Origin: Phycicoccus endophyticus
GTDB taxonomy: Bacteria > Actinomycetota > Actinomycetes > Actinomycetales > Dermatophilaceae
Length of the DNA stretch: 64,000 nucleotides
Direction of reading: 5' to 3'
Assembly: GCF_011326735.1 (NCBI RefSeq)
Contig: NZ_JAANCN010000006.1
Location: 62,001 to 126,000 of the forward strand
Shown: positions 17,856 to 25,945 of the stretch, piece after piece
Position numbering within the stretch: the stretch's first letter is position 1
Layout of the letters: every line of letters starts with the position of its first letter
The notes under the pieces: model-generated
What the model was told of the DNA's origin: nothing
What the model saw: only the letters and a program-made list of their open reading frames with translations
The model's database searches: none
Made by a program: the position numbers and the translations under genes

Positions 17856-18605
17856 TCAGGAGACCTCGAGGGAGTCGTCGTCGAGGATCGGGGGCAGGAC
17901 CTGCTCGGGGGCCGGCGGCTCGACATCGGCCTCGGAGTGCGCCCCGCAGCCGTGGTCGAGGCTGACGACCCGCCCGTCGGACGGGGACCAGGCGTTGGCG
18001 CACGCGCCGAACACGGCGCGCAGGGCCCCCCGCATGGGCAGCAGGTACCCGCAGCTCGAGCAGGGCATCGGCGCCTTGGCCGCGACCGGCGCCGAAGGGC
18101 CGTTCTCGCCCTCGTACCAGCGCCGGGCCGCCGCGTCGCGGCCCTCGGCCGAGAGCACCCGCGGCCTGCCGAGGCCGAGCTCCCACAGGGCGACGGCGTC
18201 GACGTCCTCCTCGCCGGTCGCCTCCCAACCCTCCTCGAGCAGGGGGTCGGCGTCGACGTACGGCGTGACGTCGCCCGGCCCGAGGTCGCCGGGAGCGAGC
18301 CGCGCCGCGTAGGGCACCCACGTCGGTGAGAGCAACGCCTCCTCCCCCGCGACGAGGTCGGTCTCGCAGACCGTGACCGTGCGCGAACGCGCGACGCGCG
18401 CGACGGACACCGCCCAGCGCCAGCCCCGGTAGGCCCGGGACTCGCACGCGAAGTAGTGGGTGGCGAGCCGCTCGGCCTCCATGACCATCCCGAGGTGCTC
18501 ACCGACGGCGCCGGGCTCGGCGACGTCGAGCAGCGCCGCACGGGCGACCTCGACGGCACCGCGCAGGGTGGCGTCGGGCCGCACGGCGGCGGAGGCGGCG
18601 CTCAC
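17856..18605 (-). CDS. DUF3027 protein
   Basis: 249-residue soluble protein of the actinobacterial DUF3027 family. Recognisable parts are ACESRAYRGWRWAVSVARV, LSPTWVPYAARLAPGDLG and a C-terminal Cys pair in MPCSSCGYLLPMRGALR, which looks like half of a metal-binding site, with two further Cys later. Its GTG start overlaps the stop of the cold-shock-domain gene (GTGA), so they are translated together. That linkage is common in actinobacteria. No function is established. Confidence 0.87.
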   Translation of the reverse strand: MSAASAAVRPDATLRGAVEVARAALLDVAEPGAVGEHLGMVMEAERLATHYFACESRAYRGWRWAVSVARVARSRTVTVCETDLVAGEEALLSPTWVPYAARLAPGDLGPGDVTPYVDADPLLEEGWEATGEEDVDAVALWELGLGRPRVLSAEGRDAAARRWYEGENGPSAPVAAKAPMPCSSCGYLLPMRGALRAVFGACANAWSPSDGRVVSLDHGCGAHSEADVEPPAPEQVLPPILDDDSLEVS

Positions 18606-19000
18606 AGCTCGAGGTCCCCGGCCACGGCGCGCAGCACCTGGGCAACCTTGTTGCCGTGGGCGCGGTCGGGGTAGTGACCACGGCGCAGCGACTCCGAGAC
18701 GTCGTCGAGGAGCTTGATGACGTCCTCGACGATGACGACCATCTCCTCGGTCGGCTTGCGGTCGCGCACCCGGCGGTTGGCCGAGACCGACGGGGCCGGG
18801 TCGAGCAGGCGCACGGAGAGCGCCTGGGCGCCCCGGCGCCCCTCGGCGACGTCGAACTCGATCCGCTGGCCGCTCTTGAGACCGGTGACGCCCGCGGGCA
18901 GCGCTGAGGCGGGGACGAACACGTCCCCCTCGCCGGCCTCGTCGGAGACGAAGCCGAAGCCCTTCTCGGCGTCGAAGAACTTCACCTTGCCAGTCGGCAC
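18602..19000 (-). CDS. Cold-shock-domain protein with C-terminal extension
   Basis: 132 residues. Residues 1-65 form a cold-shock (OB-fold) domain that binds single-stranded RNA or DNA, with RNP1 in KGFGFV and RNP2 in DVFVPASAL. About 65 extra residues, including KPTEEMVVIVEDVIKLLDDV and RGHYPDRAHGNKVAQVLR, are typical of the longer actinobacterial type and predicted helical. I chose the GTG at 19000 (protein begins VPTGKVKFF) because GAGGTGG lies just before it; an ATG four codons upstream is possible. Co-translated with DUF3027. Confidence 0.9.
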   Translation of the reverse strand: MPTGKVKFFDAEKGFGFVSDEAGEGDVFVPASALPAGVTGLKSGQRIEFDVAEGRRGAQALSVRLLDPAPSVSANRRVRDRKPTEEMVVIVEDVIKLLDDVSESLRRGHYPDRAHGNKVAQVLRAVAGDLEL

Positions 19001-19191
19001 CGTCCACCTCATCCGTCGGTTGCTGCCTCGGCGCCCGCACGGGCACCAGCGACAAGGCTAACCGCTCCGGGCGCCACGGCGCCCATGGGTTCTCGCCCGC
19101 CCCGGTCGTCGGTGACGGGAGCGCCCCGGCGCGACGGCTCGGGGGCGAAACCCGCTCGCCGGGTGTCGGTGGCCCGTGGCAGCCTGCTGCC

Positions 19192-20577
19192 GTGTCCGAG
19201 CCGCCCGCCACCGGTCCGGACGAGCGGCCCGGTGGCCACCTCGACGCGGCGGCGGTGGCAGGGTCGGCGCCCGGCCCACACCTCACCGTGCGGGGGTTCT
19301 GGCGGGCCCTCCCCCGCCCCGGGCGGTGGCTGCTCTCGACGACGGCGGTCTCCACCCTCGGCCGTGGCATGACCCTGCCGTTCACGGTGATCTACCTGCA
19401 CGAGGTGCGCGGGGTCGACCTCGACGTCGCCGGCCTGCTCATGGGCCTCATCGCGGCCGTCGCGCTCGTCGTCACCGCCCCGGTCGGCATCCTCACCGAC
19501 CGGCTCGGCGCGCGCCCGGTCGTCGTCGCCGGCCTGCTCGCGCAGGTCCTCGGGGCCGCGGTGCTCGCGTTCGCGACGACGATGCCCGCGTTCGTCACGG
19601 CCGTCACGCTGCTCGGGGTGAGCTTCGGGGTCGGCTGGCCGGCCTTCAACGCGATGATCGCCGGCCTCGTCGAGGGACGGCTGCGTACCCAGTACTTCGG
19701 GGTCAACTTCGCCCTCGTCAACCTCGGCATCGGCGTCGGCGGGGTCCTCAGCGGCTTCCTCACCGACGTGCAGCGGCCGGGCACGTTCACCGCCATCTTC
19801 CTCGCCGACGCCGTGTGCGTCCTCGTCCCGGTCGCCGTCCTCCTCGGGCCCCTGCGGCACGTCGCCAGCCGCCCGCCGCCCGACCCCGGGGGCGGGAGCG
19901 GGGGCACGGGCAGCTACCTCGTCGTGCTCCGCCGGCCCGCGGTGTGGTGGGTCACGGCGCTGACGTTCCTGTCGAGCTTCGTCGGCTACGGGCAGATGGA
20001 GGCCGGCTTCCCCGCCTTCGCCCGCCAGGTGAGCGAGGTCTCCACCCGCACCATCGGGTTCGCCTTCGCGGCGAACACCGCGGTGATCGTCCTGCTGCAG
20101 TTCCTCGTGCTGCGCCGGATCGACGGCCGCCGGCGCACCCGGGTCTTCCTCGTGCTCGTCGCCCTGTGGGCGCTGGCCTGGTCCCTGCTCGGGGCGACCG
20201 GGCTCGTCGCCGGCACCGCCGCGGCCGCGGTCGGCGTCGTCGTCTTCCACGTCGTCTTCGGGCTCGGCGAGACCCTGCTGCAGCCCACCGTCCCGGCCAT
20301 CGTCAACGACCTCGCCGACGACCGCGACCGTGGTCGCTACAACGCGGTCTCCGCGATGGCCTTCCAGGTTGGCGCGGTCACCGCGCCCGTCGCGGCCGGC
20401 GCGCTGCTCGAGCGGCACCTCGGCGGCGTGTTCGTCGCCGTCCTGCTCGGCTGCCTCGTCGGGGTGGCGCTGCTGGCGCTCGCGCTGGAGCGCACGGTGA
20501 CCCCCGAGGTCAACGGCGTCCACGGCCCTCCGCCGGTGGTCGGGTCAGCCGCCGGCGAGGGCCCGCACGACGCGTGA
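19192..20577 (+). CDS. MFS transporter
   Basis: 461 residues with 12 predicted helices. Contains RGMTLPFTVIYLHEVRG in helix 1, GILTDRLGARPVVVAG in the first signature loop and ADDRDRGRYNAVSAMAFQVG late in the protein, as in the MDR/YdeE-like drug-resistance group. The 3' end overlaps the 3' end of the opposite-strand lyase gene by 33 bp, so the two transcripts must be partly antisense to one another. Substrate unknown. Confidence 0.84.
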   Translation: MSEPPATGPDERPGGHLDAAAVAGSAPGPHLTVRGFWRALPRPGRWLLSTTAVSTLGRGMTLPFTVIYLHEVRGVDLDVAGLLMGLIAAVALVVTAPVGILTDRLGARPVVVAGLLAQVLGAAVLAFATTMPAFVTAVTLLGVSFGVGWPAFNAMIAGLVEGRLRTQYFGVNFALVNLGIGVGGVLSGFLTDVQRPGTFTAIFLADAVCVLVPVAVLLGPLRHVASRPPPDPGGGSGGTGSYLVVLRRPAVWWVTALTFLSSFVGYGQMEAGFPAFARQVSEVSTRTIGFAFAANTAVIVLLQFLVLRRIDGRRRTRVFLVLVALWALAWSLLGATGLVAGTAAAAVGVVVFHVVFGLGETLLQPTVPAIVNDLADDRDRGRYNAVSAMAFQVGAVTAPVAAGALLERHLGGVFVAVLLGCLVGVALLALALERTVTPEVNGVHGPPPVVGSAAGEGPHDA

Positions 20578-21483
20578 CGGTGAGGGCCGGTCGAGGCGCT
20601 CAGCCATCCACCGGGAGGTCTCGACAAGCGCGTCGAGCCGCAGACCGGTCCGCACCCCGGCGCCCTCGAGCGCCCAGACGAGGTCCTCGGTCGCGAGGTT
20701 GCCGGTCGCCGACCTCGCGTAGGGGCAGCCCCCGAGCCCGCCCGTCGAGGCGTCGACGACCGTGACGCCGTCGCGCAGCGCCGCGAGGGTGTTGGCCAGC
20801 GCCTGGCCGTAGGTGTCGTGGAAGTGCACCCCGACCCGCTCCGGCCCGATCCCCACGGCGGCGAGGGCCTCGAGCAGCCGGTGGACGTGCCCGACGGTGC
20901 CGACCCCGATGGTGTCCCCGAGCGAGAGCTGGTCGCACCCGAGGTCCATGAGCCGTCGGCAGACGTCGACGACCTGGGCGACCGGGACCGGCCCCTCCCA
21001 GGGGTCGCCGAAGCACATGGAGACGTAGGCCCGCACCCACAGACCCTCCGCGCGGGCCCGCTCGACGACGGGCGCGAACATCGCCACGGACTCCTCGAGC
21101 CCCCGGTTGAGGTTCTTGCGGGCGAAGGTCTCGGTGGCGCTGCCGAAGACCGCGACCGCCCCCACGCCCGCTGCCAGCGCCCGGTCGAGGCCGCGGACGT
21201 TCGGCACGAGGACCGGCCGGCGCGCACCCCTCCCCTCGTCGCCGAGCAGGCCGAGCAGCTCCTCGGCGTCGGCGAGCTGCGGCACCCAGCGCGGGTCGAC
21301 GAAGGACGTCGTCTCGATGGTCCCGAGCCCGGCGGCGGCGAGCCGGCGGACGAACTCCACCTTCACCTGGGTCGGCACCGTCGCCTTCTCGTTCTGCAGC
21401 CCGTCGCGGGGGCCCACCTCGTAGACCGTGACCTCCTCCGGCAGCGAGGGGTCCGGCTCGACCTGAGGCAGTGCGCGGCTCAT
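20545..21483 (-). CDS. Hydroxymethylglutaryl-CoA lyase
   Basis: 312-residue TIM-barrel enzyme of the HMGL-like family. HMG-CoA lyase splits HMG-CoA into acetoacetate and acetyl-CoA at the end of leucine degradation. Visible motifs are YEVGPRDGLQNE (metal and catalytic Arg/Asp), ETTSFVDPRWVPQL, VHFHDTYGQALAN (metal His pair) and GGLGGCPYA, which contains the catalytic cysteine. These fit HMG-CoA lyase rather than isopropylmalate synthase. No other leucine-degradation gene is adjacent, although an acyl-CoA dehydrogenase lies 27 kb away. Confidence 0.9.
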   Translation of the reverse strand: MSRALPQVEPDPSLPEEVTVYEVGPRDGLQNEKATVPTQVKVEFVRRLAAAGLGTIETTSFVDPRWVPQLADAEELLGLLGDEGRGARRPVLVPNVRGLDRALAAGVGAVAVFGSATETFARKNLNRGLEESVAMFAPVVERARAEGLWVRAYVSMCFGDPWEGPVPVAQVVDVCRRLMDLGCDQLSLGDTIGVGTVGHVHRLLEALAAVGIGPERVGVHFHDTYGQALANTLAALRDGVTVVDASTGGLGGCPYARSATGNLATEDLVWALEGAGVRTGLRLDALVETSRWMAERLDRPSPSRVVRALAGG

Positions 21484-21582
21484 GTCCCGATCCTGACACG
21501 GCCGACGCGGCGCGCACAGGGCCGCTACTCTGCACGAGGCGGCCGGACCGGGCCGCGCACCGATGCCGAGGGGACCGACACC

Positions 21583-22170
21583 GTGAGCAGCTCCGACGAC
21601 TACCGCGACCCGACCGCCCCGCCTCCGCTGCGCGACGCCGAGCCGGACGCCGCGGACGAGGCCGGCACGCCGCCGGCCGAGCAGACCCAGGTCGTCGACC
21701 CGGGCACCGCCCCGTTCGCGCCACCGGCCGCCTCGGGCCACGACGTGCCCCCGCCCCCTCCCCCGCCGGGAGCCACCGCCGAGACGCTCCCGCCTGCGCC
21801 GCCGTCCCCGTACGGCAGCGCCTCCCCGACCGGCTCGCCCTACGGCGTCGCCGGCTACCCGAGCCCCCCGGCTCCGTACGGCGCCGCTGGCGCGCCCGCG
21901 GCGCCGGGCACGAACACCAGCGCCCTCGTGCTGACGATCGTCTCCGGGCTCGCCGTCCTCGTCGGCATCGTCTTCATCGTCGGGCTGCTCTTCGTGCCGG
22001 CGCTCGTCCTCGGCATCATCGGCCTGGCGAAGCACTCCGCCGACCCGCAGGGGGCGCGTCGGATGGCCCGCTTCGGGTGGATCGCCTTCGCCGCCGCCGT
22101 CGGGCTGTGCATCCTCGGCTTCCTCGCCATCGTCGGACTCGCCGCCGCGTCGTTCTCCACGAGCCCCTGA
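21583..22170 (+). CDS. Pro-rich DUF4190-type membrane protein
   Basis: 195 residues: a disordered, acidic then Pro/Gly/Tyr-rich N-terminal half (about 1-105) and two hydrophobic helices (about 112-140 and 155-185) with GLAKHSADPQGARRMARFGW between them, the DUF4190 pattern. GTG at 21583 is preceded by GAGGGG. A TACTCT box at 21522-21527 suggests a 5' leader of about 45 nt. Such proteins are frequent and uncharacterised in actinobacteria. Confidence 0.78.
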   Translation: MSSSDDYRDPTAPPPLRDAEPDAADEAGTPPAEQTQVVDPGTAPFAPPAASGHDVPPPPPPPGATAETLPPAPPSPYGSASPTGSPYGVAGYPSPPAPYGAAGAPAAPGTNTSALVLTIVSGLAVLVGIVFIVGLLFVPALVLGIIGLAKHSADPQGARRMARFGWIAFAAAVGLCILGFLAIVGLAAASFSTSP

Positions 22171-22192
22171 GGCCGGCGGGCGCCCACGGCAC

Positions 22193-22243
22193 GCCCAGCC
22201 CACGTCCAGCGGGCTCCCAGGCTCGGGGGCGAGACTGGGAGCC
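22193..22243 (+). promoter_or_regulatory. Direct repeats and hairpin before the response-regulator gene
   Basis: Three CCAG tetramers at 22195, 22206 and 22217 have an exact 11-bp period (one helical turn), as in direct-repeat sites of OmpR-type regulators. Overlapping the last, GGCTCCCAG (22212-22220) and CTGGGAGCC (22235-22243) form a perfect 9-bp inverted repeat that ends at the GTG start codon. A GAGACT -10-like box lies 7 nt before the GTG. Probable autoregulation. Confidence 0.55.
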
Positions 22244-22957
22244 GTGAGCGCATCCCCCTCCCCCGAGGCGCGGCTGCTCGTCGTCGAGGACGAGCCCAAC
22301 ATCCGCGAGCTGCTCGCGACCTCGCTGCGCTACGCCGGCTTCGACGTCGCCACCGCGGCGAGCGGCTCGGAGGCCCTGCAGGTGGCCGGTGACCACCAGC
22401 CCGACCTGTGTGTCCTCGACGTCATGCTCCCGGACATGGACGGCTTCACCGTCACCCGCCGGCTGCGTGACCAGGGGCGCCAGCTGCCGATCGTCTTCGT
22501 CACCGCCCGCGACTCGGTCGACGACAAGATCAAGGGGCTCACCGTCGGCGGCGACGACTACGTCACCAAGCCGTTCTCGCTCGAGGAGGTCGTCGCCCGC
22601 ATCCGCGCCGTCCTGCGACGCACCCGGGGCGACGTCGACGACGGCCGGACCGTGCTGCGCTTCCAGGACCTCGAGCTCGACGAGGACTCCCACGAGGTCC
22701 GCCGCGCCGGCCGGGTCATCGAGACCAGCCCGACGGAGTTCAAGCTGCTGCGCTACCTCATGCTCAACCCCAACCGGGTGCTGTCCAAGGCGCAGATCCT
22801 CGACCACGTCTGGGACTACGACTTCCGGGGCGAGTCGGGCATCGTCGAGTCCTACATCTCCTACCTGCGCCGCAAGATCGACCTCGAGGGCTCCCCGGCG
22901 CTGATCCACACCAAGCGCGGGGTCGGGTACGTCCTGCGCCTGCCCCCCGACGCCTGA
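22244..22957 (+). CDS. OmpR-family response regulator (envelope-stress type)
   Basis: 237-residue two-component regulator. Receiver domain about 10-122 with acidic pocket VVEDE, phosphorylated Asp59 in CVLDVMLP, and Lys in DDYVTKPFS. Winged-helix DNA-binding domain about 140-235 with VWDYDFRGESGIVESYISYLRR. The sequence is nearest the actinobacterial PhoP/TrcR group, but the gene order (regulator, kinase, HtrA protease) is that of mycobacterial MprA-MprB-PepD. The stop overlaps the kinase start (TGATG). The GTG start has no Shine-Dalgarno and is probably leaderless. Confidence 0.93.
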   Translation: MSASPSPEARLLVVEDEPNIRELLATSLRYAGFDVATAASGSEALQVAGDHQPDLCVLDVMLPDMDGFTVTRRLRDQGRQLPIVFVTARDSVDDKIKGLTVGGDDYVTKPFSLEEVVARIRAVLRRTRGDVDDGRTVLRFQDLELDEDSHEVRRAGRVIETSPTEFKLLRYLMLNPNRVLSKAQILDHVWDYDFRGESGIVESYISYLRRKIDLEGSPALIHTKRGVGYVLRLPPDA

Positions 22958-24402
22958 TGGGGCGCTCCCCCCGCACCCCTCCCCGGCTCCTGCACCGGCT
23001 CGAGGCGGTGCCGCTGCGCACCCGGCTGCTGCTCATCGTCGGGCTGCTCGTCGGCGCGGCGCTGCTGCTCACGAGCATGGTCACCGCCTACCTGCTCAAG
23101 AGCGACCTCGACGCCCGCGTCGACGCCGAGCTGCGCAGCGTCCTCAACCCGGTCGCCACCCAGGCCATCGCCGACCTGCAGAACCGCTCGGACCAGACCC
23201 TGCCCACGAGCTACGCGTTCGTCCTGCAGAGCGGCGGCGGGCAGGTCACCCGGCTCCCGGAGGACCAGAGCGCGGAGCCGGACCTCCCGCTCCTCGACCC
23301 CACGGATGCTCGGGTGCGCACCCAGCAGCCGTTCACCGTCGGGTCCCAGGGCAGCGCCGTGCAGTGGCGATTCATCGCCGCCCGGGTCGCCGACAGCAAC
23401 GCAGTGGTCGCCGTCGGAGCCCCGCTGGAGCCCGTCTCGCACACCGTGACCCGGTTGCTCGTCTCCACGGGGCTGCTCGGCACCGCGGCACTGGTCCTGT
23501 CCGTCGTCCTCGGCCACTTCGCCGTGCGCCGCGCCTTCCGGCCGCTGCGCCGCATCGAGGACACCGCGGCTGCCATCGCCGCCGGTGACCTCACCCAGCG
23601 GGTCCCCGTCCGCCAGGCCGACGACGAGGTCACCTCGCTCTCGCGCAGCCTCAACGCGATGCTCGCGCAGGTGGAGTCCTCCTTCGCCGTCCGGGAGGCG
23701 AGCGAGGAGCGGATGCGCCAGTTCGTCGCGGACGCCTCCCACGAGCTGCGCACGCCGCTGGCCACCGTCCACGGCTACGCCGAGCTCTACCGCCAGGGCG
23801 CCGTGCGGGACGGGGAGGAGGTCGGGGCGGCCATGGAGCGGATCGAGGCCGAGTCGGACCGGATGAGCGCGCTCGTCGAGGACCTGCTCACCCTCGCCCG
23901 GCTGGACGAGGAGCCCGAGGTCGAGCCGAGCGACGTCGACCTCACCGTCCTCGCTGCCGACGCCGTCGCTGACGCCCGCGCGCGGGCACCCGAGCGGCGC
24001 ATCGCGCTCGTCGGCCTCGGCGGACCCGTGGAGCCGACCCCGGTGCTCGGGTCCGAGCCCCGGCTGCGTCAGGTGGTGACCAACCTCGTCGCCAACGCCC
24101 TGCGGCACACGCCCGCCGGGACGCCGGTCGAGGTCGCGGTCGGGACCCAGGAGGGCCAGGCCTGCCTCGAGGTCCGCGACCACGGCGACGGCGTCCCCCC
24201 GCACATCGCCACCCGGGTCTTCGAACGCTTCTTCCGCGCCGACCCCTCGCGCGGGCGGGGCGCCGGCGGCGGAACCGGCCTGGGCCTGGCGATCGTCGCC
24301 GCCATCGTCGCCGGACACCACGGACGGGTGGGCGTCGCCGAGACCCCCGGCGGGGGCGCCACGTTCGTCGTCCGTTTCCCACAGCGGACTCTCAGCCGGT
24401 GA
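22957..24402 (+). CDS. Sensor histidine kinase, partner of the upstream regulator
   Basis: 481 residues. Two membrane helices (about 22-48 and 165-188) enclose an extracytoplasmic sensor region of about 115 residues. A HAMP domain follows, then the dimerisation domain with phospho-acceptor His262 in DASHELRTPLA, and an ATPase domain with N-box LVANALRHTPAG, DHGDGVPP, FERFFRADPSR and GTGLGLAIV. Start ATG overlaps the regulator stop by one base. Likely senses envelope damage; the sensed ligand is not visible. Confidence 0.93.
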   Translation: MGRSPRTPPRLLHRLEAVPLRTRLLLIVGLLVGAALLLTSMVTAYLLKSDLDARVDAELRSVLNPVATQAIADLQNRSDQTLPTSYAFVLQSGGGQVTRLPEDQSAEPDLPLLDPTDARVRTQQPFTVGSQGSAVQWRFIAARVADSNAVVAVGAPLEPVSHTVTRLLVSTGLLGTAALVLSVVLGHFAVRRAFRPLRRIEDTAAAIAAGDLTQRVPVRQADDEVTSLSRSLNAMLAQVESSFAVREASEERMRQFVADASHELRTPLATVHGYAELYRQGAVRDGEEVGAAMERIEAESDRMSALVEDLLTLARLDEEPEVEPSDVDLTVLAADAVADARARAPERRIALVGLGGPVEPTPVLGSEPRLRQVVTNLVANALRHTPAGTPVEVAVGTQEGQACLEVRDHGDGVPPHIATRVFERFFRADPSRGRGAGGGTGLGLAIVAAIVAGHHGRVGVAETPGGGATFVVRFPQRTLSR

Positions 24403-24417
24403 CCAGCGGGCGTCCAC
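24403..24417 (+). promoter_or_regulatory. Putative regulator site before the HtrA-type protease
   Basis: CCAGCGGGCGTCCAC directly after the kinase stop closely matches CCAGCGGGCTCCCAG in front of the response-regulator gene (22206-22220). The two CCA half-sites are 11 bp apart in both places. TTGACT at 24428-24433 may be a -35 box. The match suggests that the regulator controls the protease gene. Confidence 0.45.
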
Positions 24418-24469
24418 CTCGGGGGCGTTGACTCGGGGACGTAGCCGAGCAGAAGGAGCGACACCGGCG

Positions 24470-25861
24470 ATGAACGACCACCCCGACACGACCGGCCGCA
24501 GGACCGGGGACTGGACCGCCCCCCAGTGGTACAACCCCGGCGGCGAGCCCGCCGCCCCCGCGGCACCGGGGACGTCGACCGAGCCCCTCCCTCCCGCCCA
24601 GCACCCCGAGAACGCCCCGTCCGACCCGGCCGCCCCTCCCCCTCCGTCGGGGCCGGCCGGGTCGGCGGGGTCGTCCGGCTCCCCGGCCACCCCCTCCTCC
24701 GGGACCGGACGGCGCCGCGTCGCCGAGCTCGTCGGCGTCGCGGTGCTCGCCGCCCTCCTGTCCTCGGGCGGCACCTACGCCGCGACCCGGCTGGGTGACG
24801 ACGGCGCCTCGACCACGTCGACGGCGTCCTCGACCACCCAGCTGGGCCGCGGCACGGACACGGCACCGGTCGAGCAGGCCGACGCCTCCGCCCCGGACTG
24901 GGCGGCCACGGCCGACGCGGTGGCGCCGAGCGTCGTCGCGATCACCGCGACCCTGAGCAACGGCGAGGCCCAGGGCTCGGGCGTCATCATCGACTCCTCC
25001 GGCCACGTCGTGACGAACAACCACGTCGTCTCGGGCGCCCAGAGCCTCCAGGTGACCCTGAGCGACGGGCGGACCTTCTCCGCGCAGGTCAAGGGCACCG
25101 ACTCCTCGACCGACCTCGCGGTCATCACCATCGACAACGCCCCGAGCGACCTCACCCCGATCGCCATGGGCGACTCCGACGAGCTCGAGGTCGGCGACCC
25201 CGTCATGGCCGTCGGCAACCCGCTCGGCCTCGCCGGCACGGTGACCACGGGCATCGTCAGCGCGCTGAACCGCCCGGTGACCACCGAGTCCGAGTCCGAG
25301 CAGCAGGACCCGTTCAACGGCGGCTACCAGCAGCAGCAGTCCGAGCCGGTCGTGACGAACGCGATCCAGACCTCCGCGGCGATCAACCCGGGCAACAGCG
25401 GCGGGGCGCTCGTCAACGCCTCCGGCCAGCTCGTCGGCATCAACTCCTCGATCGCCTCACTCGGGTCCTCGAGCAGCCAGTCCGGCAGCATCGGCATCGG
25501 CTTCGCGATCCCGGTCACCGAGGTCCGCTCGATCGCCGAGCAGCTCATCGACACCGGCACCGCCCAGCACGCCTACCTGGGGGTCTACCCGCAGGACGGC
25601 ACCGCCTCCGACGGCTCCGCGACCCGCGCCGGTGCCGAGATCGCCCAGGTCGAGTCGGGCACCCCGGCAGAGAAGGCCGGCCTGCAGAAGGGCGACGTCA
25701 TCATCGCGCTGGACGGCGACCCCGTCGACTCCGCCGAGTCGCTCGTCGGGTACGTCCGGGAGCAGTCGGTCGGCAGCACGGTGACCCTCACCGTCCTGCG
25801 TGACGGCGAGAGCATCGAGGTCAAGGCCACCTTGGCGGCCGCCGCGGACACCACCGACTGA
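24470..25861 (+). CDS. HtrA/DegP-type serine protease with PDZ domain
   Basis: 463-residue membrane-anchored protease for damaged envelope proteins. A disordered Pro/Gly-rich cytoplasmic N-terminus (about 1-75) and one membrane helix (about 84-104) precede a trypsin-like domain with His185 (NNHVV), Asp215 (TDLAV) and Ser310 (NPGNSGGAL). A PDZ domain (about 370-455) has GLQKGDVIIALDG. The ATG at 24470 has AGAAGGAG 11 bases upstream; a longer in-frame start at 24428 lacks support. Placement after a two-component system is the MprAB-PepD arrangement. Confidence 0.94.
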   Translation: MNDHPDTTGRRTGDWTAPQWYNPGGEPAAPAAPGTSTEPLPPAQHPENAPSDPAAPPPPSGPAGSAGSSGSPATPSSGTGRRRVAELVGVAVLAALLSSGGTYAATRLGDDGASTTSTASSTTQLGRGTDTAPVEQADASAPDWAATADAVAPSVVAITATLSNGEAQGSGVIIDSSGHVVTNNHVVSGAQSLQVTLSDGRTFSAQVKGTDSSTDLAVITIDNAPSDLTPIAMGDSDELEVGDPVMAVGNPLGLAGTVTTGIVSALNRPVTTESESEQQDPFNGGYQQQQSEPVVTNAIQTSAAINPGNSGGALVNASGQLVGINSSIASLGSSSSQSGSIGIGFAIPVTEVRSIAEQLIDTGTAQHAYLGVYPQDGTASDGSATRAGAEIAQVESGTPAEKAGLQKGDVIIALDGDPVDSAESLVGYVREQSVGSTVTLTVLRDGESIEVKATLAAAADTTD

Positions 25862-25877
25862 GCAGACCACCCCGTCC

Positions 25878-25919
25878 GGGGCGCCCGGGCACGGTTGAGT
25901 AGCCGTGCTCAGGCGCCCC
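25878..25919 (+). terminator. Strong terminator after the HtrA-type gene
   Basis: 17-position stem (25878-25894 with 25903-25919; one mismatch and one G-U pair) closing an 8-nt loop TTGAGTAG, 16 bp after the protease stop and 26 bp before the next start codon. Confidence 0.75.
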
Positions 25920-25945
25920 GTTCGCGTCTGCCCGAGGCTGGTGGC

